Positions 20,592 through 28,663 of a DNA stretch of 64,000 bases are shown here, piece by piece. Source of the stretch: Oscillospiraceae bacterium. Its GTDB lineage: Bacteria; Bacillota; Clostridia; Oscillospirales; Ruminococcaceae. Numbering within the stretch: position 1 is the first letter of the stretch; every line of letters starts with the position of its first letter. Location of the stretch: positions 124,001 to 188,000 of the forward strand of contig JAGASH010000005.1 of the NCBI GenBank assembly GCA_017847835.1. Direction: 5' to 3'. The notes under the pieces were generated by a model. The model worked only from the letters and a program-made list of their open reading frames with translations, searched no databases and was not told where the DNA came from. A program made the translations under genes and the position numbers.

Positions 20592-21026
20592 ATGAAAAAA
20601 TTTTTTGAGGAATTCAAAACGTTTGCGCTAAAGGGCAACGTTATGAGTATGGCTGTCGGCGTTATTATCGGCGGCGCTTTTCAGGCAATCGTTTCTTCGC
20701 TTACCAACAGCTTTATCAACCCGCTTATCGCGCTTATCACGGGCGGTGTTGAAAAAGACCCCGAAACAGGTGCGCTGAAATACATCGGCGGCTATTTTGA
20801 GGTAAACGGTGTAAAATTCGACTACGGCGCTTTCCTGTCCGCTGTTATCAATTTCATCATTATGGCGCTTATTCTCTTCCTGCTGGTTAAGGGAATGAAC
20901 AGCCTTATGGGACTTGGCAAGAAAAAGAAGGAAGAGGAAAAGCCTGCTGCTCCTCCCGAGCCTACAAAGGAAGAGGTTCTCCTCACCGAAATCCGCGATT
21001 TACTTAAAGAAAGCAAAAAAGACTGA
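20592..21026 (+). CDS. mscL: large-conductance mechanosensitive channel
   Basis: 144-residue membrane channel that opens under extreme membrane tension to release solutes in osmotic downshock. It has the N-terminal amphipathic FFEEFKTFALKGNVM, TM1 (MAVGVIIGGAFQAIVSSLTNSFINPLIALITGG, split as about residues 16-44), a periplasmic loop, TM2 (AVINFIIMALILFLLVKGMN) and a lysine/glutamate-rich C-terminal bundle (KKKKEEEKPAAPPEPT, then EVLLTEIRDLL). Length is typical. Confidence 0.97.
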   Translation: MKKFFEEFKTFALKGNVMSMAVGVIIGGAFQAIVSSLTNSFINPLIALITGGVEKDPETGALKYIGGYFEVNGVKFDYGAFLSAVINFIIMALILFLLVKGMNSLMGLGKKKKEEEKPAAPPEPTKEEVLLTEIRDLLKESKKD

Positions 21027-21034
21027 TAAAATAC

Positions 21035-21063
21035 TTGACATTTTTCAGCAAACGTAATATAAT
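21035..21063 (+). promoter_or_regulatory. consensus promoter directly upstream of a terminator
   Basis: TTGACA (21035-21040), 17 bases, TATAAT (21058-21063), perfect consensus. The expected start site near 21070 lies immediately before the hairpin at 21073-21098 and its T-run. Confidence 0.75.
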
Positions 21064-21072
21064 ATATTCAAC

Positions 21073-21110
21073 AAAGGTGTTCCGTATGGAGCACCTTTAT
21101 TTTTTTATTT
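21073..21110 (+). terminator. terminator / possible leader attenuator
   Basis: Stem AAAGGTGTTCC (21073-21083) / GGAGCACCTTT (21088-21098), one G-U pair, loop GTAT, followed by ATTTTTTTATTT. It can end the mscL transcript, but also any transcript from the promoter at 21035-21063, whose RNA would be only about 35-40 bases. Confidence 0.82.
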
Positions 21111-21122
21111 AGGGTGATTTCC

Positions 21123-22409
21123 ATGAATAAACCGAAAAAAATACCCGCAATCGGCGCAAGAATTCTGAAATCTGCGGCGGGAGTTTTCCTTTGTTATATT
21201 GTGTTCATTTTTCGCGGGCAGCAAGGTATCCCGTTTTACTCTATGCTTGCGGTATTGCAGTGCATTCAGCCGTACACCGGCAAAACGCTTTCAATGGCTG
21301 TTCAACGAGCAACAGGAACATTTGTAGGAGCGGTTTTCGGGCTGATTGTTATACTGCTTGAAATATATACTTTCAATATCTACAACACTATCGCGGGATT
21401 TGCTTTAACTGCCGTTATGATAATTCCCGTGATTTACGTCACGCTGCTGCTTCACAAGCAAAACGCGGCTTATTTCTCATGTGTGGTTTTTCTCAGCATT
21501 ACCGTAAACCATATCACCGACAGCAACCCGTATCTGTTTGTGCTGAACCGTGTGTTTGACACAATTATCGGCATAGTCATAGGAATTCTGATAAACGAGA
21601 TAAAACTTCCGCGAAAAAAGAACAAAAACACACTGTTTATCACGGAGCTTGACGATATGCTCACTCCATACAGCGAGCAGCTCACTCCTTTCTCAAAGGT
21701 GGAAATCAACCGAATGCTGGACGACGGGCTGAAGCTCACGATTGCAACGATGAGAACTCCCGCATCGCTTATGAAGCCGCTTGAAGACGTGAGGATAAAG
21801 CTGCCCGTGATTGTAATGGACGGCGCAGCGCTCTATGATATCAAAGAAAAAACATATCTAAAAGCCTATGTTATATCAAGCGAAACCGTTGCCGAGCTTC
21901 GCGCGCTCTTTACTGAAAACAATCTGAATTGCTTTATCAACGCGCTTTGCGATGATATTCTGATAATTTATCACGGTGAGCTTGAAAATCCCGCAGAACG
22001 AAAGCTTTACGAGGATTTGCGTAAATCTCCTTACCGGAACTATATAAAACGCGAGCCAAACCCCGACGACGGGATAATTTACCTTACGCTGCTTGACGAG
22101 AGCAAGAAAATCGAAGCATTCAGAGAAAAACTTCGCGAAATGGGTTTTGACGAGAAGCTGAAAATACTCTGCTACCCGTCCTATGACTACCCCGGTTACA
22201 GCTACATCAAAATTTTCAACAAAAATGCCTGCCGTGAAAATATGCGTAAATATCTCGAAAATGACATAAATCCCGAACATTCTGTCACGGTCGGAGCACG
22301 TCCTGAATGCGATATCCGTGCCGACGATAACGTAAACAGCGTTGTAAAAGCGCTGAAATCCGGCTTTGAACCCACAATCTTTAAGAAAAACAGTAAATTG
22401 CACAAATAA
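21123..22409 (+). CDS. FUSC/aromatic-acid-exporter-like membrane domain fused to a HAD-like domain
   Basis: 428 residues. Residues 1 to about 162 carry about five to six hydrophobic segments with the FUSC/ArAE pattern (GQQGIPFYSMLAVLQCIQPY, ATGTFVGAVFGLIV, RVFDTIIGIVIGILIN), as in small exporters for aromatic acids. After a basic hinge (KLPRKKNKN), residues about 168-428 fit a Cof-type HAD phosphatase: an ITELDDMLTP motif I, IATMRTP at the TGR position, LPVIVMDGAALYD, and a late segment YSYIKIFNKNACRENM. Motif I is ELDD where active enzymes have DxDG/T, so the nucleophile Asp is replaced by Glu175 and motif IV (VGARPECDIRADD) is degenerate. Phosphatase activity is therefore doubtful; a sensing role is possible. 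ATG 21123 follows AGGGTG. Confidence 0.75.
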   Translation: MNKPKKIPAIGARILKSAAGVFLCYIVFIFRGQQGIPFYSMLAVLQCIQPYTGKTLSMAVQRATGTFVGAVFGLIVILLEIYTFNIYNTIAGFALTAVMIIPVIYVTLLLHKQNAAYFSCVVFLSITVNHITDSNPYLFVLNRVFDTIIGIVIGILINEIKLPRKKNKNTLFITELDDMLTPYSEQLTPFSKVEINRMLDDGLKLTIATMRTPASLMKPLEDVRIKLPVIVMDGAALYDIKEKTYLKAYVISSETVAELRALFTENNLNCFINALCDDILIIYHGELENPAERKLYEDLRKSPYRNYIKREPNPDDGIIYLTLLDESKKIEAFREKLREMGFDEKLKILCYPSYDYPGYSYIKIFNKNACRENMRKYLENDINPEHSVTVGARPECDIRADDNVNSVVKALKSGFEPTIFKKNSKLHK

Positions 22410-22484
22410 TATTATTACTCTTGCATAAAATTATGGTAAAATTGCAGAAATGGATAATTTTATAGATTTTTTGCAAGTTTTGTA

Positions 22485-22513
22485 TTGACATCTTGCATTT
22501 TTTGAGCTATAAT
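22485..22513 (+). promoter_or_regulatory. sigma-A promoter of the amino-acid ABC transporter operon
   Basis: TTGACA (22485-22490), 17 bases, TATAAT (22508-22513), 28 bases before the ATP-binding gene. Confidence 0.85.
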
Positions 22514-22540
22514 ACAAACAGAAAGCGAGAGGGTGAATTT

Positions 22541-23266
22541 ATGATAAGACTTGAAGACGTACATAAAAGCTTCGGTGATTTGGAGGTTCTGAAAGGAATT
22601 AATCTTCACGTTGCCGAGGGTGAAAAGCTGGTTATCATCGGACCGTCGGGCTCGGGAAAATCAACGTTAATACGCTGTATGAACTATCTCGAAGAACCGA
22701 CCTCGGGCAAAGTATACATACACAACCACCTGATGAGCCACAAACGGCGCGCATTCATCAACAAAATCCACTCGTCAATGGTTTTCCAGCAGTTCAATTT
22801 GTACCCGCATCTGACAGTGCTTGATAATCTGACGCTTGCGCCGATTAAGCTGAAAAAAGTGCCGAGAAAAGAGGCAGAGGAAATCGCGATGATGTACCTC
22901 AAGCGCGTCGGACTTGAGGAAAAAGCGAACGTTTATCCCACTACCCTTTCGGGCGGTCAGCAGCAGAGAATTGCAATCGCGCGTGCCCTTACAATGCAAA
23001 ACCGCGTGATTTTCTTTGATGAACCAACCTCGGCTCTTGACCCCGAAATGGTTCAGGAAGTGCTTGACGTTATGATTGAGTTGTCGCACGAGAAAAACTT
23101 CACAATGGTTGTCGTAACGCACGAAATGGGCTTTGCAAGAGAGGTTGCCGACAGAATAATTTTCGTTGACGGCGGAAATATACTCGAAGAAGGCACTCCC
23201 GAGCATTTCTTCACAAATCCCACAAACGAGCGCACAAAAGCATTTTTAAGTAAGATAATCCGCTGA
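22541..23266 (+). CDS. polar amino-acid ABC transporter ATP-binding protein
   Basis: 241-residue ATPase of a GlnQ/HisP-type importer. Walker A is [15 protein letters not shown], the Q-loop is [17 protein letters not shown], the signature is [15 protein letters not shown], Walker B is [15 protein letters not shown], and the switch His is in [16 protein letters not shown]. The [10 protein letters not shown] stretch is characteristic of the polar amino-acid subfamily. ATG 22541 follows GAGGGTG; an upstream extension would start within the promoter. It heads a five-gene transcript. Confidence 0.95.
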   Translation: MIRLEDVHKSFGDLEVLKGINLHVAEGEKLVIIGPSGSGKSTLIRCMNYLEEPTSGKVYIHNHLMSHKRRAFINKIHSSMVFQQFNLYPHLTVLDNLTLAPIKLKKVPRKEAEEIAMMYLKRVGLEEKANVYPTTLSGGQQQRIAIARALTMQNRVIFFDEPTSALDPEMVQEVLDVMIELSHEKNFTMVVVTHEMGFAREVADRIIFVDGGNILEEGTPEHFFTNPTNERTKAFLSKIIR

Positions 23267-23309
23267 GGCGGCTTATTTATAGAAAAAAGACAAAAGAGAG
23301 GTAACTATT

Positions 23310-24122
23310 ATGAAATTCAAGAGAATTCTGGCAGCTGCTTTTGCAGGAATTATGGCTGTTTGCTGTGCGGGCTGTTCGGGCAGCAAGAGCGCTCCGCTCA
23401 AAGTCGGCGTAAAGAGCGACGTTATCGGCTTCGGCTTCAAGGACACTGTAACAAACGAGTATCAGGGACTTGAAATCGAGCTCGCAAAGAAGATTGCGAC
23501 AGAGCTCGGATACAGCGATGTTGAGTTTACGGCTGTTACTGCCGCTACAAGAACTGAGCTTCTCGACTCCGGTGATTTGGACTGCGTTCTCGCAACGTTC
23601 ACAATAACCGAGGAACGCAAGAAGAGCTGGGATTTCTCCACTCCTTACTTCACCGACGCAGTAACCGTTCTTGTTGAAAAGGCAGACGGTATCTCTGATT
23701 TGAGCGGTCTTGTCGGCAAGAAAATCGGCGTATCGACGGGTTCAACTTCCGCTTATAACCTTGCAAAGGCAATGAGCGAAAAGGGTCTGCTCGGTGACTA
23801 TAAGGTTCCCGAGAGCTCCAAGGATTTTGACATCTCCTCGTTTGCTGAAAAAGGAACAAAGTTTGAGCAGTTCGGCGACTACCCCGCTATTTCAAACGCA
23901 ATGGCCGCCGGCACTATTGACGCTTTCTGCGTAGATAAGTCCATTCTTGCCGCTTACAAAACCGACGACCGTGACTACATCACCGATACCTTTGCTCCTC
24001 AGAACTATGGTGTAGCTACCAAGAAGGGCTCGGAGCTTTCCGCAAAGATTGAAGAACTCATCGTTAAGTGGAAGGGCGATGGCACTATCGACAAGCTGAT
24101 TGAACAGTTTGGTTTGAACTGA
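23310..24122 (+). CDS. amino-acid ABC transporter substrate-binding lipoprotein
   Basis: 270-residue extracellular receptor tethered by lipid. The signal peptide ends at CCAGC, giving a lipidated Cys at about residue 22. The SBP type 3 fold is seen in LKVGVKSDVIGFGFKD, GLEIELAKKIATELGY, VLATFTITEERKKSWDFS (hallmark of family 3 receptors), GKKIGVSTGSTS and DAFCVDKSILAAY. TITEERKKSWDFSTPY suggests binding of glutamate/glutamine, aspartate or similar, but ligand identity is uncertain. A strong hairpin follows the gene, so the receptor is probably made in excess over the permeases. Confidence 0.95.
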   Translation: MKFKRILAAAFAGIMAVCCAGCSGSKSAPLKVGVKSDVIGFGFKDTVTNEYQGLEIELAKKIATELGYSDVEFTAVTAATRTELLDSGDLDCVLATFTITEERKKSWDFSTPYFTDAVTVLVEKADGISDLSGLVGKKIGVSTGSTSAYNLAKAMSEKGLLGDYKVPESSKDFDISSFAEKGTKFEQFGDYPAISNAMAAGTIDAFCVDKSILAAYKTDDRDYITDTFAPQNYGVATKKGSELSAKIEELIVKWKGDGTIDKLIEQFGLN

Positions 24123-24143
24123 TTGAGTTTTTCTGAAAAATAA

Positions 24144-24178
24144 TTCGGCGGCAGTCGAGAAAGCTGCCGCCGAAGTTT
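24144..24178 (+). terminator. intercistronic hairpin within the ABC operon
   Basis: Perfect 11-base GC-rich stem TTCGGCGGCAG (24144-24154) / CTGCCGCCGAA (24164-24174), then GTTTTAAATT. The short T-run suggests partial termination or 3'-end protection of the receptor message rather than a full stop. Confidence 0.65.
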
Positions 24179-24199
24179 TAAATTAAGGGAGTTGAGGAA

Positions 24200-24988
24200 A
24201 TGTTTGACGCGAGCAAATGGGAGCTTGTCTGGACGCACAGACAGACGTTTATTGACGGCACACTCTCAACGCTGTTAATGGCGCTTTTCGGACTGCTGAT
24301 TGCTCTGGCTCTCGGAGTAATCTTCGGACTTATGTCTACAAGCCGTTCAAAAGCCCCGAGAATTATCGCGAGAGTATATGTTGAATTTATTCAGAATACT
24401 CCGCTTATGCTGCAAGCGCTGTTTTTGTTTTACGCTGTGGTTTTCTCGGGAATTGAGGGATTTTCGGCGCTTCTCTGCGGTATCATCGCGCTCGGAATTT
24501 ACCACGGCGCATACATCTCCGAGGTTATCCGCGCGGGAATAACCGCCGTTCCCAAGGGACAGCTTGAAGCGGCTTATTCACAGGGATTTTCACATATCTC
24601 AGCAATGTTCTATATCGTGCTTCCGCAGACAATCAAGATTATTCTCCCGCCTATGGTAAACCAAGTTGTGAACCTCATCAAGAATACGTCTTGTATGTTC
24701 CTTGCAGGAGGAGCGGTTGACCTGATTTCCCGCACAAACGCTTTTGCGGTCGGCGAGGGCACGGGCACGGCTGCCGGTCAGGGCTACATAATCGGCGGTG
24801 TGATTTTCTTCATCATCTGCTTCCCGCTGTCAATGCTGGCTTCACACTGGGAGAAAAAGCTCAAAATGCGCGATGTGGCAACGGTAAAAGCTCGCAAAAA
24901 GCCCGATGATATCTCGGACGCTGAGCTTGATATGATTATCGAGAACAAAGGAGGCGAAGGCAATGGACGCGTTGACGGGCAGTCTTAA
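24200..24988 (+). CDS. amino-acid ABC transporter permease 1
   Basis: 262-residue HisM/GlnP-type inner-membrane subunit. Features are the family region VEFIQNTPLMLQALFLFYA, the EAA-loop ISEVIRAGITAVPKGQLEAAYSQGF (cytosolic contact with the ATPase), and IVLPQTIKIILPPMVNQVVNLIKNTS. About five membrane helices are seen. The C-terminus is a charged extension (AELDMIIENKGGEGNG). It overlaps the second permease gene by 26 bases, implying translational coupling. Confidence 0.93.
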   Translation: MFDASKWELVWTHRQTFIDGTLSTLLMALFGLLIALALGVIFGLMSTSRSKAPRIIARVYVEFIQNTPLMLQALFLFYAVVFSGIEGFSALLCGIIALGIYHGAYISEVIRAGITAVPKGQLEAAYSQGFSHISAMFYIVLPQTIKIILPPMVNQVVNLIKNTSCMFLAGGAVDLISRTNAFAVGEGTGTAAGQGYIIGGVIFFIICFPLSMLASHWEKKLKMRDVATVKARKKPDDISDAELDMIIENKGGEGNGRVDGQS

Positions 24989-25739
24989 AATGATAACCAA
25001 CGGGAGTGTAATTACATATATTCTCAAAGGACTTGGATTTACAATCGGAATTGCATTTTTTGCGGTTGTTCTCGGAATAATCATCGGCACTATCCTCGCT
25101 CTTGTGCGCAATTACTGCAACAAGGGCGCTGCGAAAATTTTCAAATACATCGCAATCGCGTACATCGAGGTTTTCCGAAATACACCGCTTATGCTGTGGA
25201 TTTTTATCGGACTAGTCTTCTTCCCTTCAATCGAGTTCCCAACCGAATTCACAAAGCTGTTTGAGCTTTCGAGAACCGAAATGGCGGTGTTGTTCAAGGC
25301 GATAATCGCGCTTGTACTCTTTACCTCGTCGGTTATCGCGGAAATCGTGCGCGGCGGCTTGAACTCAATCTCAAAAGGACAGTTTGAGGCGGCGTACTCG
25401 CAGGGCTTCAACCTCCCGCAGACTTTGCTTTTCATCATCATTCCGCAGACGTTCAAGAACATTGTCCCGACGCTGTTGAGCCAAGTCATCACAACGGTCA
25501 AGGACACATCTTATATCGCGAATATAGCTGTCGCGGAGCTTATGGGCAGAACGTTCCAGCTTATCCAGATTTCCCCGAGATATACGGGCTTTTCCACGCA
25601 GAATGTGTCCGATGTTTTCGTGCTTTGCGGGCTTGCCTGCGTGATGTACTTTGCGGTCAATTTCACAATTTCCTGCGTTGTCCGCAAAATGCAGAAGCCT
25701 AAGAAAATAAAACTACCCGCAAAGATTGAGGAAGTATAA
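24963..25739 (+). CDS. amino-acid ABC transporter permease 2
   Basis: 258-residue partner permease. It has the N-terminal helix YILKGLGFTIGIAFFAVVLGIIIG, YIEVFRNTPLMLWIFIG, the EAA loop IAEIVRGGLNSISKGQFEAAYSQGF, and IIPQTFKNIVPTLLSQVITTVKDTS. Two non-identical permeases of this kind form the usual heterodimer. Its stop codon overlaps the start of the dehydrogenase gene by one base (TAATG). Confidence 0.93.
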   Translation: MDALTGSLKMITNGSVITYILKGLGFTIGIAFFAVVLGIIIGTILALVRNYCNKGAAKIFKYIAIAYIEVFRNTPLMLWIFIGLVFFPSIEFPTEFTKLFELSRTEMAVLFKAIIALVLFTSSVIAEIVRGGLNSISKGQFEAAYSQGFNLPQTLLFIIIPQTFKNIVPTLLSQVITTVKDTSYIANIAVAELMGRTFQLIQISPRYTGFSTQNVSDVFVLCGLACVMYFAVNFTISCVVRKMQKPKKIKLPAKIEEV

Positions 25740-26668
25740 TGAAACTGTTTATTCAAGCGCCTTTTTCGGCGGAAAACCGCGAGTTTTTGCTGAACTCGAT
25801 AAACGGCTGTGAGCTTTGCGAAAACGCTTCCGAAGCGGAAATTTTTGTCGGGGATTTGCCGGATAACACAGATTTTCCGAAACTGAAATTCTTACAGATT
25901 TGCTTTGCGGGAGCTGAAAAATACTGCCGCGGAAAAACCATCTCGGACGGCATTGTTATCGCAAATGTGACGGGCGCGTTCGGCGAGGTTATCTCGGAGT
26001 ATATTCTCGGCGCTGTGCTTGCGGTGTATCGGAAATTTTTCGGCTACAAGAGTCTGCAAATCGAAAAGAATTGGCTCGATTTAGGTTCTGAACGTACAAT
26101 TTTCGGCGAGAACGCGCTGATTTTAGGCTGCGGAAATATCGGCTCTCTCACGGCGAAAAAGCTCGGCGCTTTCGGGGCTCGGGTTGTCGGTATACGAAAA
26201 AATCCTCGTCCTACAGAGTTTTTCGACGAGGTTTACGGGATTGATAAACTTGAAGAACAGCTTCCCAAAGCTGATTTGGTGGTCTGCTGTCTGCCTGATA
26301 CTCCGCTCACGGAAGGAATTTTCAGTAAGGAAAAAATCGCGCTGATGAAGCAAAACGCACTCTTTGTGAACGTCGGGCGCGGCTCTCTGGTTGATGAAGA
26401 AGCGCTTTCCGAGGCTCTCGAACAAAAGCGGATTTTCGGGGCAATTCTCGACGTTTTCCGCGAAGAACCGCTGCCGATAAGCTCACCGCTCTGGAGCTTG
26501 CCGAACGTTTTCGTAACCCCGCACATTTCGGGGAAATCTTTCAATCACTCCCCTGTTATTGAGCGGAAAATCGCTGAAATCTGTGTGGAAAACATCAACC
26601 GTTTCATTGACGGAAAACCGCCGAAAAATCTTATACGAAAAGAAATCGGCTACGCTGAAAATCTATAA
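25739..26668 (+). CDS. D-isomer-specific 2-hydroxyacid dehydrogenase family protein
   Basis: 309-residue NAD(P)-dependent enzyme that would interconvert 2-keto acids and D-2-hydroxy acids. The nucleotide-binding domain has LILGCGNIGSLTAKKLG with Arg in VVGIRKN, suggesting NADP or NAD uncertainty. Catalytic residues appear in VNVGRGSLVDEEALSEAL (Arg) and in the FVTPHISG His segment; the Glu is in VFREEPLP. It is translationally coupled to the upstream permease, so import and keto-acid handling may be linked; the substrate is unknown. A shared terminator follows. Confidence 0.9.
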   Translation: MKLFIQAPFSAENREFLLNSINGCELCENASEAEIFVGDLPDNTDFPKLKFLQICFAGAEKYCRGKTISDGIVIANVTGAFGEVISEYILGAVLAVYRKFFGYKSLQIEKNWLDLGSERTIFGENALILGCGNIGSLTAKKLGAFGARVVGIRKNPRPTEFFDEVYGIDKLEEQLPKADLVVCCLPDTPLTEGIFSKEKIALMKQNALFVNVGRGSLVDEEALSEALEQKRIFGAILDVFREEPLPISSPLWSLPNVFVTPHISGKSFNHSPVIERKIAEICVENINRFIDGKPPKNLIRKEIGYAENL

Positions 26669-26671
26669 AAA

Positions 26672-26699
26672 AATCCCGCTCGATTTGAGCGGGATTTTC
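26672..26699. terminator. bidirectional terminator between the transporter operon and aspS
   Basis: Perfect 10-base stem AATCCCGCTC (26672-26681) / GAGCGGGATT (26687-26696). TTTTCTG follows on the plus strand, and ATTTTTTTAT on the minus strand, so it ends both convergent units. Confidence 0.88.
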
Positions 26700-26701
26700 T
26701 G

Positions 26702-28474
26702 TTAATTCTGCTTTCTGACCTTGATGTGAACCTCGCGAAGCTGCTGCTCGGTAACTTCGGTCGGTGCTCCGAGAAGCAAATCCTGCGCGTTTGAGTTGAG
26801 CGGGAACGCGATTATCTCACGAATGCTGTCCTCGCCCGTGAGAAGCATTATCATACGGTCAACGCCGGGTGCCATACCTGCGTGAGGCGGTGCGCCGAAC
26901 TTGAACGCGTTGTACAGTGCGCCGAACTTCGAGGCAACGTCCTCCTCGGTGTAGCCAGCAATCTCAAATGCCTTAATCATAATGTCAAGGTCGTGGTTGC
27001 GGACAGCGCCGGACGAAAGCTCAACACCGTTGCACACGATATCGTACTGATACGCAAGAATATCAAGCGGATTTTTGTTAAGAAGTGCGTCAAGACCACC
27101 CTGCGGCATTGAGAACGGGTTGTGCGTGAAGATGATTTTGCCCGTTTCCTCGTCAAGCTCGTACATCGGGAAATCAACGATAAAGCACAGCTCAAAGCGG
27201 CTCTCGTCAATCAAATTCATACGTTTTGCAACCTCGGTGCGGATTTGTCCCGCAAACTTCGGTGCATTTTTCGGAGTATCCGCGATGAAGTACAGAACAT
27301 CGCCGACTTCGAGCTCACAGCGCTTTGCAAGCTCTTTTCTCTGGTCGTCGTTGAGGAACTTGTCGATAGGTCCGTTGTACTTGAACATATCGCCCTCGCC
27401 CTCTTCAACCTTGAAGTAGCCGAGGCCCTTCATTCCTACTTCGTTTACCGCGAAATCTTCCATATTCTTGAAGAAAGTCTTGCTCTGCGAAGCCATTTTC
27501 GGCACGCGGATACCGCGAACGCACTTATTTGCAAACGGCTTGAAATCGCTGTCAACAAACAAATCCGACAGTTCCTTGATAACCAGCGGGTTGCGCAAAT
27601 CGGGCTTGTCTGTACCGTAGGTCAGCATAGACTCCGCAAAAGTAATTCTTCTGAAAGGAGCCGCGCTCACCTGTTTGTCTGAGAACTCGCTGAATACCGC
27701 CGACAAAACTTCCTCGGCAACCGCAAAAACGTCCTCCTGAGTAGCAAAGCTCATCTCAAAGTCAAGCTGATAGAACTCGCCGGGAGAACGGTCAGCTCTT
27801 GCGTCCTCGTCGCGGAAGCACGGAGCAATCTGGAAATACTTGTCAAATCCAGACACCATATAAATCTGCTTGAAAATCTGCGGAGCCTGCGGCAGAGCGT
27901 AGAATTTACCGTGATGCTTGCGGCTCGGTATCAGGTAATCGCGCGCACCCTCGGGCGAAGAGGTCGACAAAATCGGCGTCTGAAGCTCAAGGAAGCCCAT
28001 ATTCTGCATTTTATTGCGCAAAAAGCTGATAATCTTCGAGCGAAGAATAATGTTGTCGTGCATTTTCTTGTTGCGCAAATCAAGGTAACGGTACTTCAGG
28101 CGAACGTCCTCGCGGGTTTCGCGGGAAGTCTGAATTTCAAACGGAAGCTGCTCGGTAACCTTGCCGAGAATTCTAACCTCTTCCGCCTCGATTTCGATTG
28201 TACCCGTTTCAATTTTATCGTTAAATGTGCTCTCGTCACGCTTCAAAACAGTGCCCGTAATCGAAACAGCGCACTCCTTGTGAATTCCCTCAAGCAGACC
28301 TTCGTTGTGAAAAACAACCTGCACAACGCCGTAATGGTCGCGAAGGTCAACGAACATTATTCCGCCGTGGTCGCGTATATTCTCAACCCAGCCCGCAGCA
28401 CGAACCTTTTTTCCTATGTCATTTTCACCGAAACCGTTGCAGTAGGCGGTTCGATATTCATTTTCCATAAACAT
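26702..28474 (-). CDS. aspS: aspartyl-tRNA synthetase
   Basis: 590-residue class II synthetase charging tRNA-Asp. The N-terminal OB anticodon-binding domain (AGWVENIRDHGGIMFVDLRD) is followed by the catalytic core with FRDEDARADRSPGEFYQLDFEM (motif 2) and GMAPGVDRMIMLL (motif 3). The central bacterial GAD insertion is present, judged by length. ATG 28474 has AAAGGG 10 bases upstream; ATG 28468 is also possible. A Clostridia of this type may use it as discriminating or non-discriminating; gatCAB is not in the window. Confidence 0.96.
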   Translation of the reverse strand: MFMENEYRTAYCNGFGENDIGKKVRAAGWVENIRDHGGIMFVDLRDHYGVVQVVFHNEGLLEGIHKECAVSITGTVLKRDESTFNDKIETGTIEIEAEEVRILGKVTEQLPFEIQTSRETREDVRLKYRYLDLRNKKMHDNIILRSKIISFLRNKMQNMGFLELQTPILSTSSPEGARDYLIPSRKHHGKFYALPQAPQIFKQIYMVSGFDKYFQIAPCFRDEDARADRSPGEFYQLDFEMSFATQEDVFAVAEEVLSAVFSEFSDKQVSAAPFRRITFAESMLTYGTDKPDLRNPLVIKELSDLFVDSDFKPFANKCVRGIRVPKMASQSKTFFKNMEDFAVNEVGMKGLGYFKVEEGEGDMFKYNGPIDKFLNDDQRKELAKRCELEVGDVLYFIADTPKNAPKFAGQIRTEVAKRMNLIDESRFELCFIVDFPMYELDEETGKIIFTHNPFSMPQGGLDALLNKNPLDILAYQYDIVCNGVELSSGAVRNHDLDIMIKAFEIAGYTEEDVASKFGALYNAFKFGAPPHAGMAPGVDRMIMLLTGEDSIREIIAFPLNSNAQDLLLGAPTEVTEQQLREVHIKVRKQN

Positions 28475-28509
28475 ATCAATTCAGCCCTTTCGATATATTT
28501 TAACAATTT

Positions 28510-28538
28510 ATTATACCACTTTATACCTCGTTTGTCAA
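28510..28538 (-). promoter_or_regulatory. sigma-A promoter of aspS
   Basis: Minus strand TTGACA (28533-28538), 17 bases, TATAAT (28510-28515). No T-box leader is visible in the short 36-base leader. Confidence 0.85.
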
Positions 28539-28599
28539 GTAAAATTATGAAAAATAACTAATATTTTAATATAATATGTAATTTGTTCGGAAAAAACTC

Positions 28600-28628
28600 T
28601 TGACAATAGTGGAAAAGTATTCTATAAT
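28600..28628 (+). promoter_or_regulatory. sigma-A promoter of the flippase-like gene and prfC
   Basis: TTGACA (28600-28605), 17 bases, TATAAT (28623-28628); divergent from the aspS promoter. Confidence 0.83.
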
Positions 28629-28663
28629 TATAATAATGTTGTTTTTTAAGGGGTATGATATTT

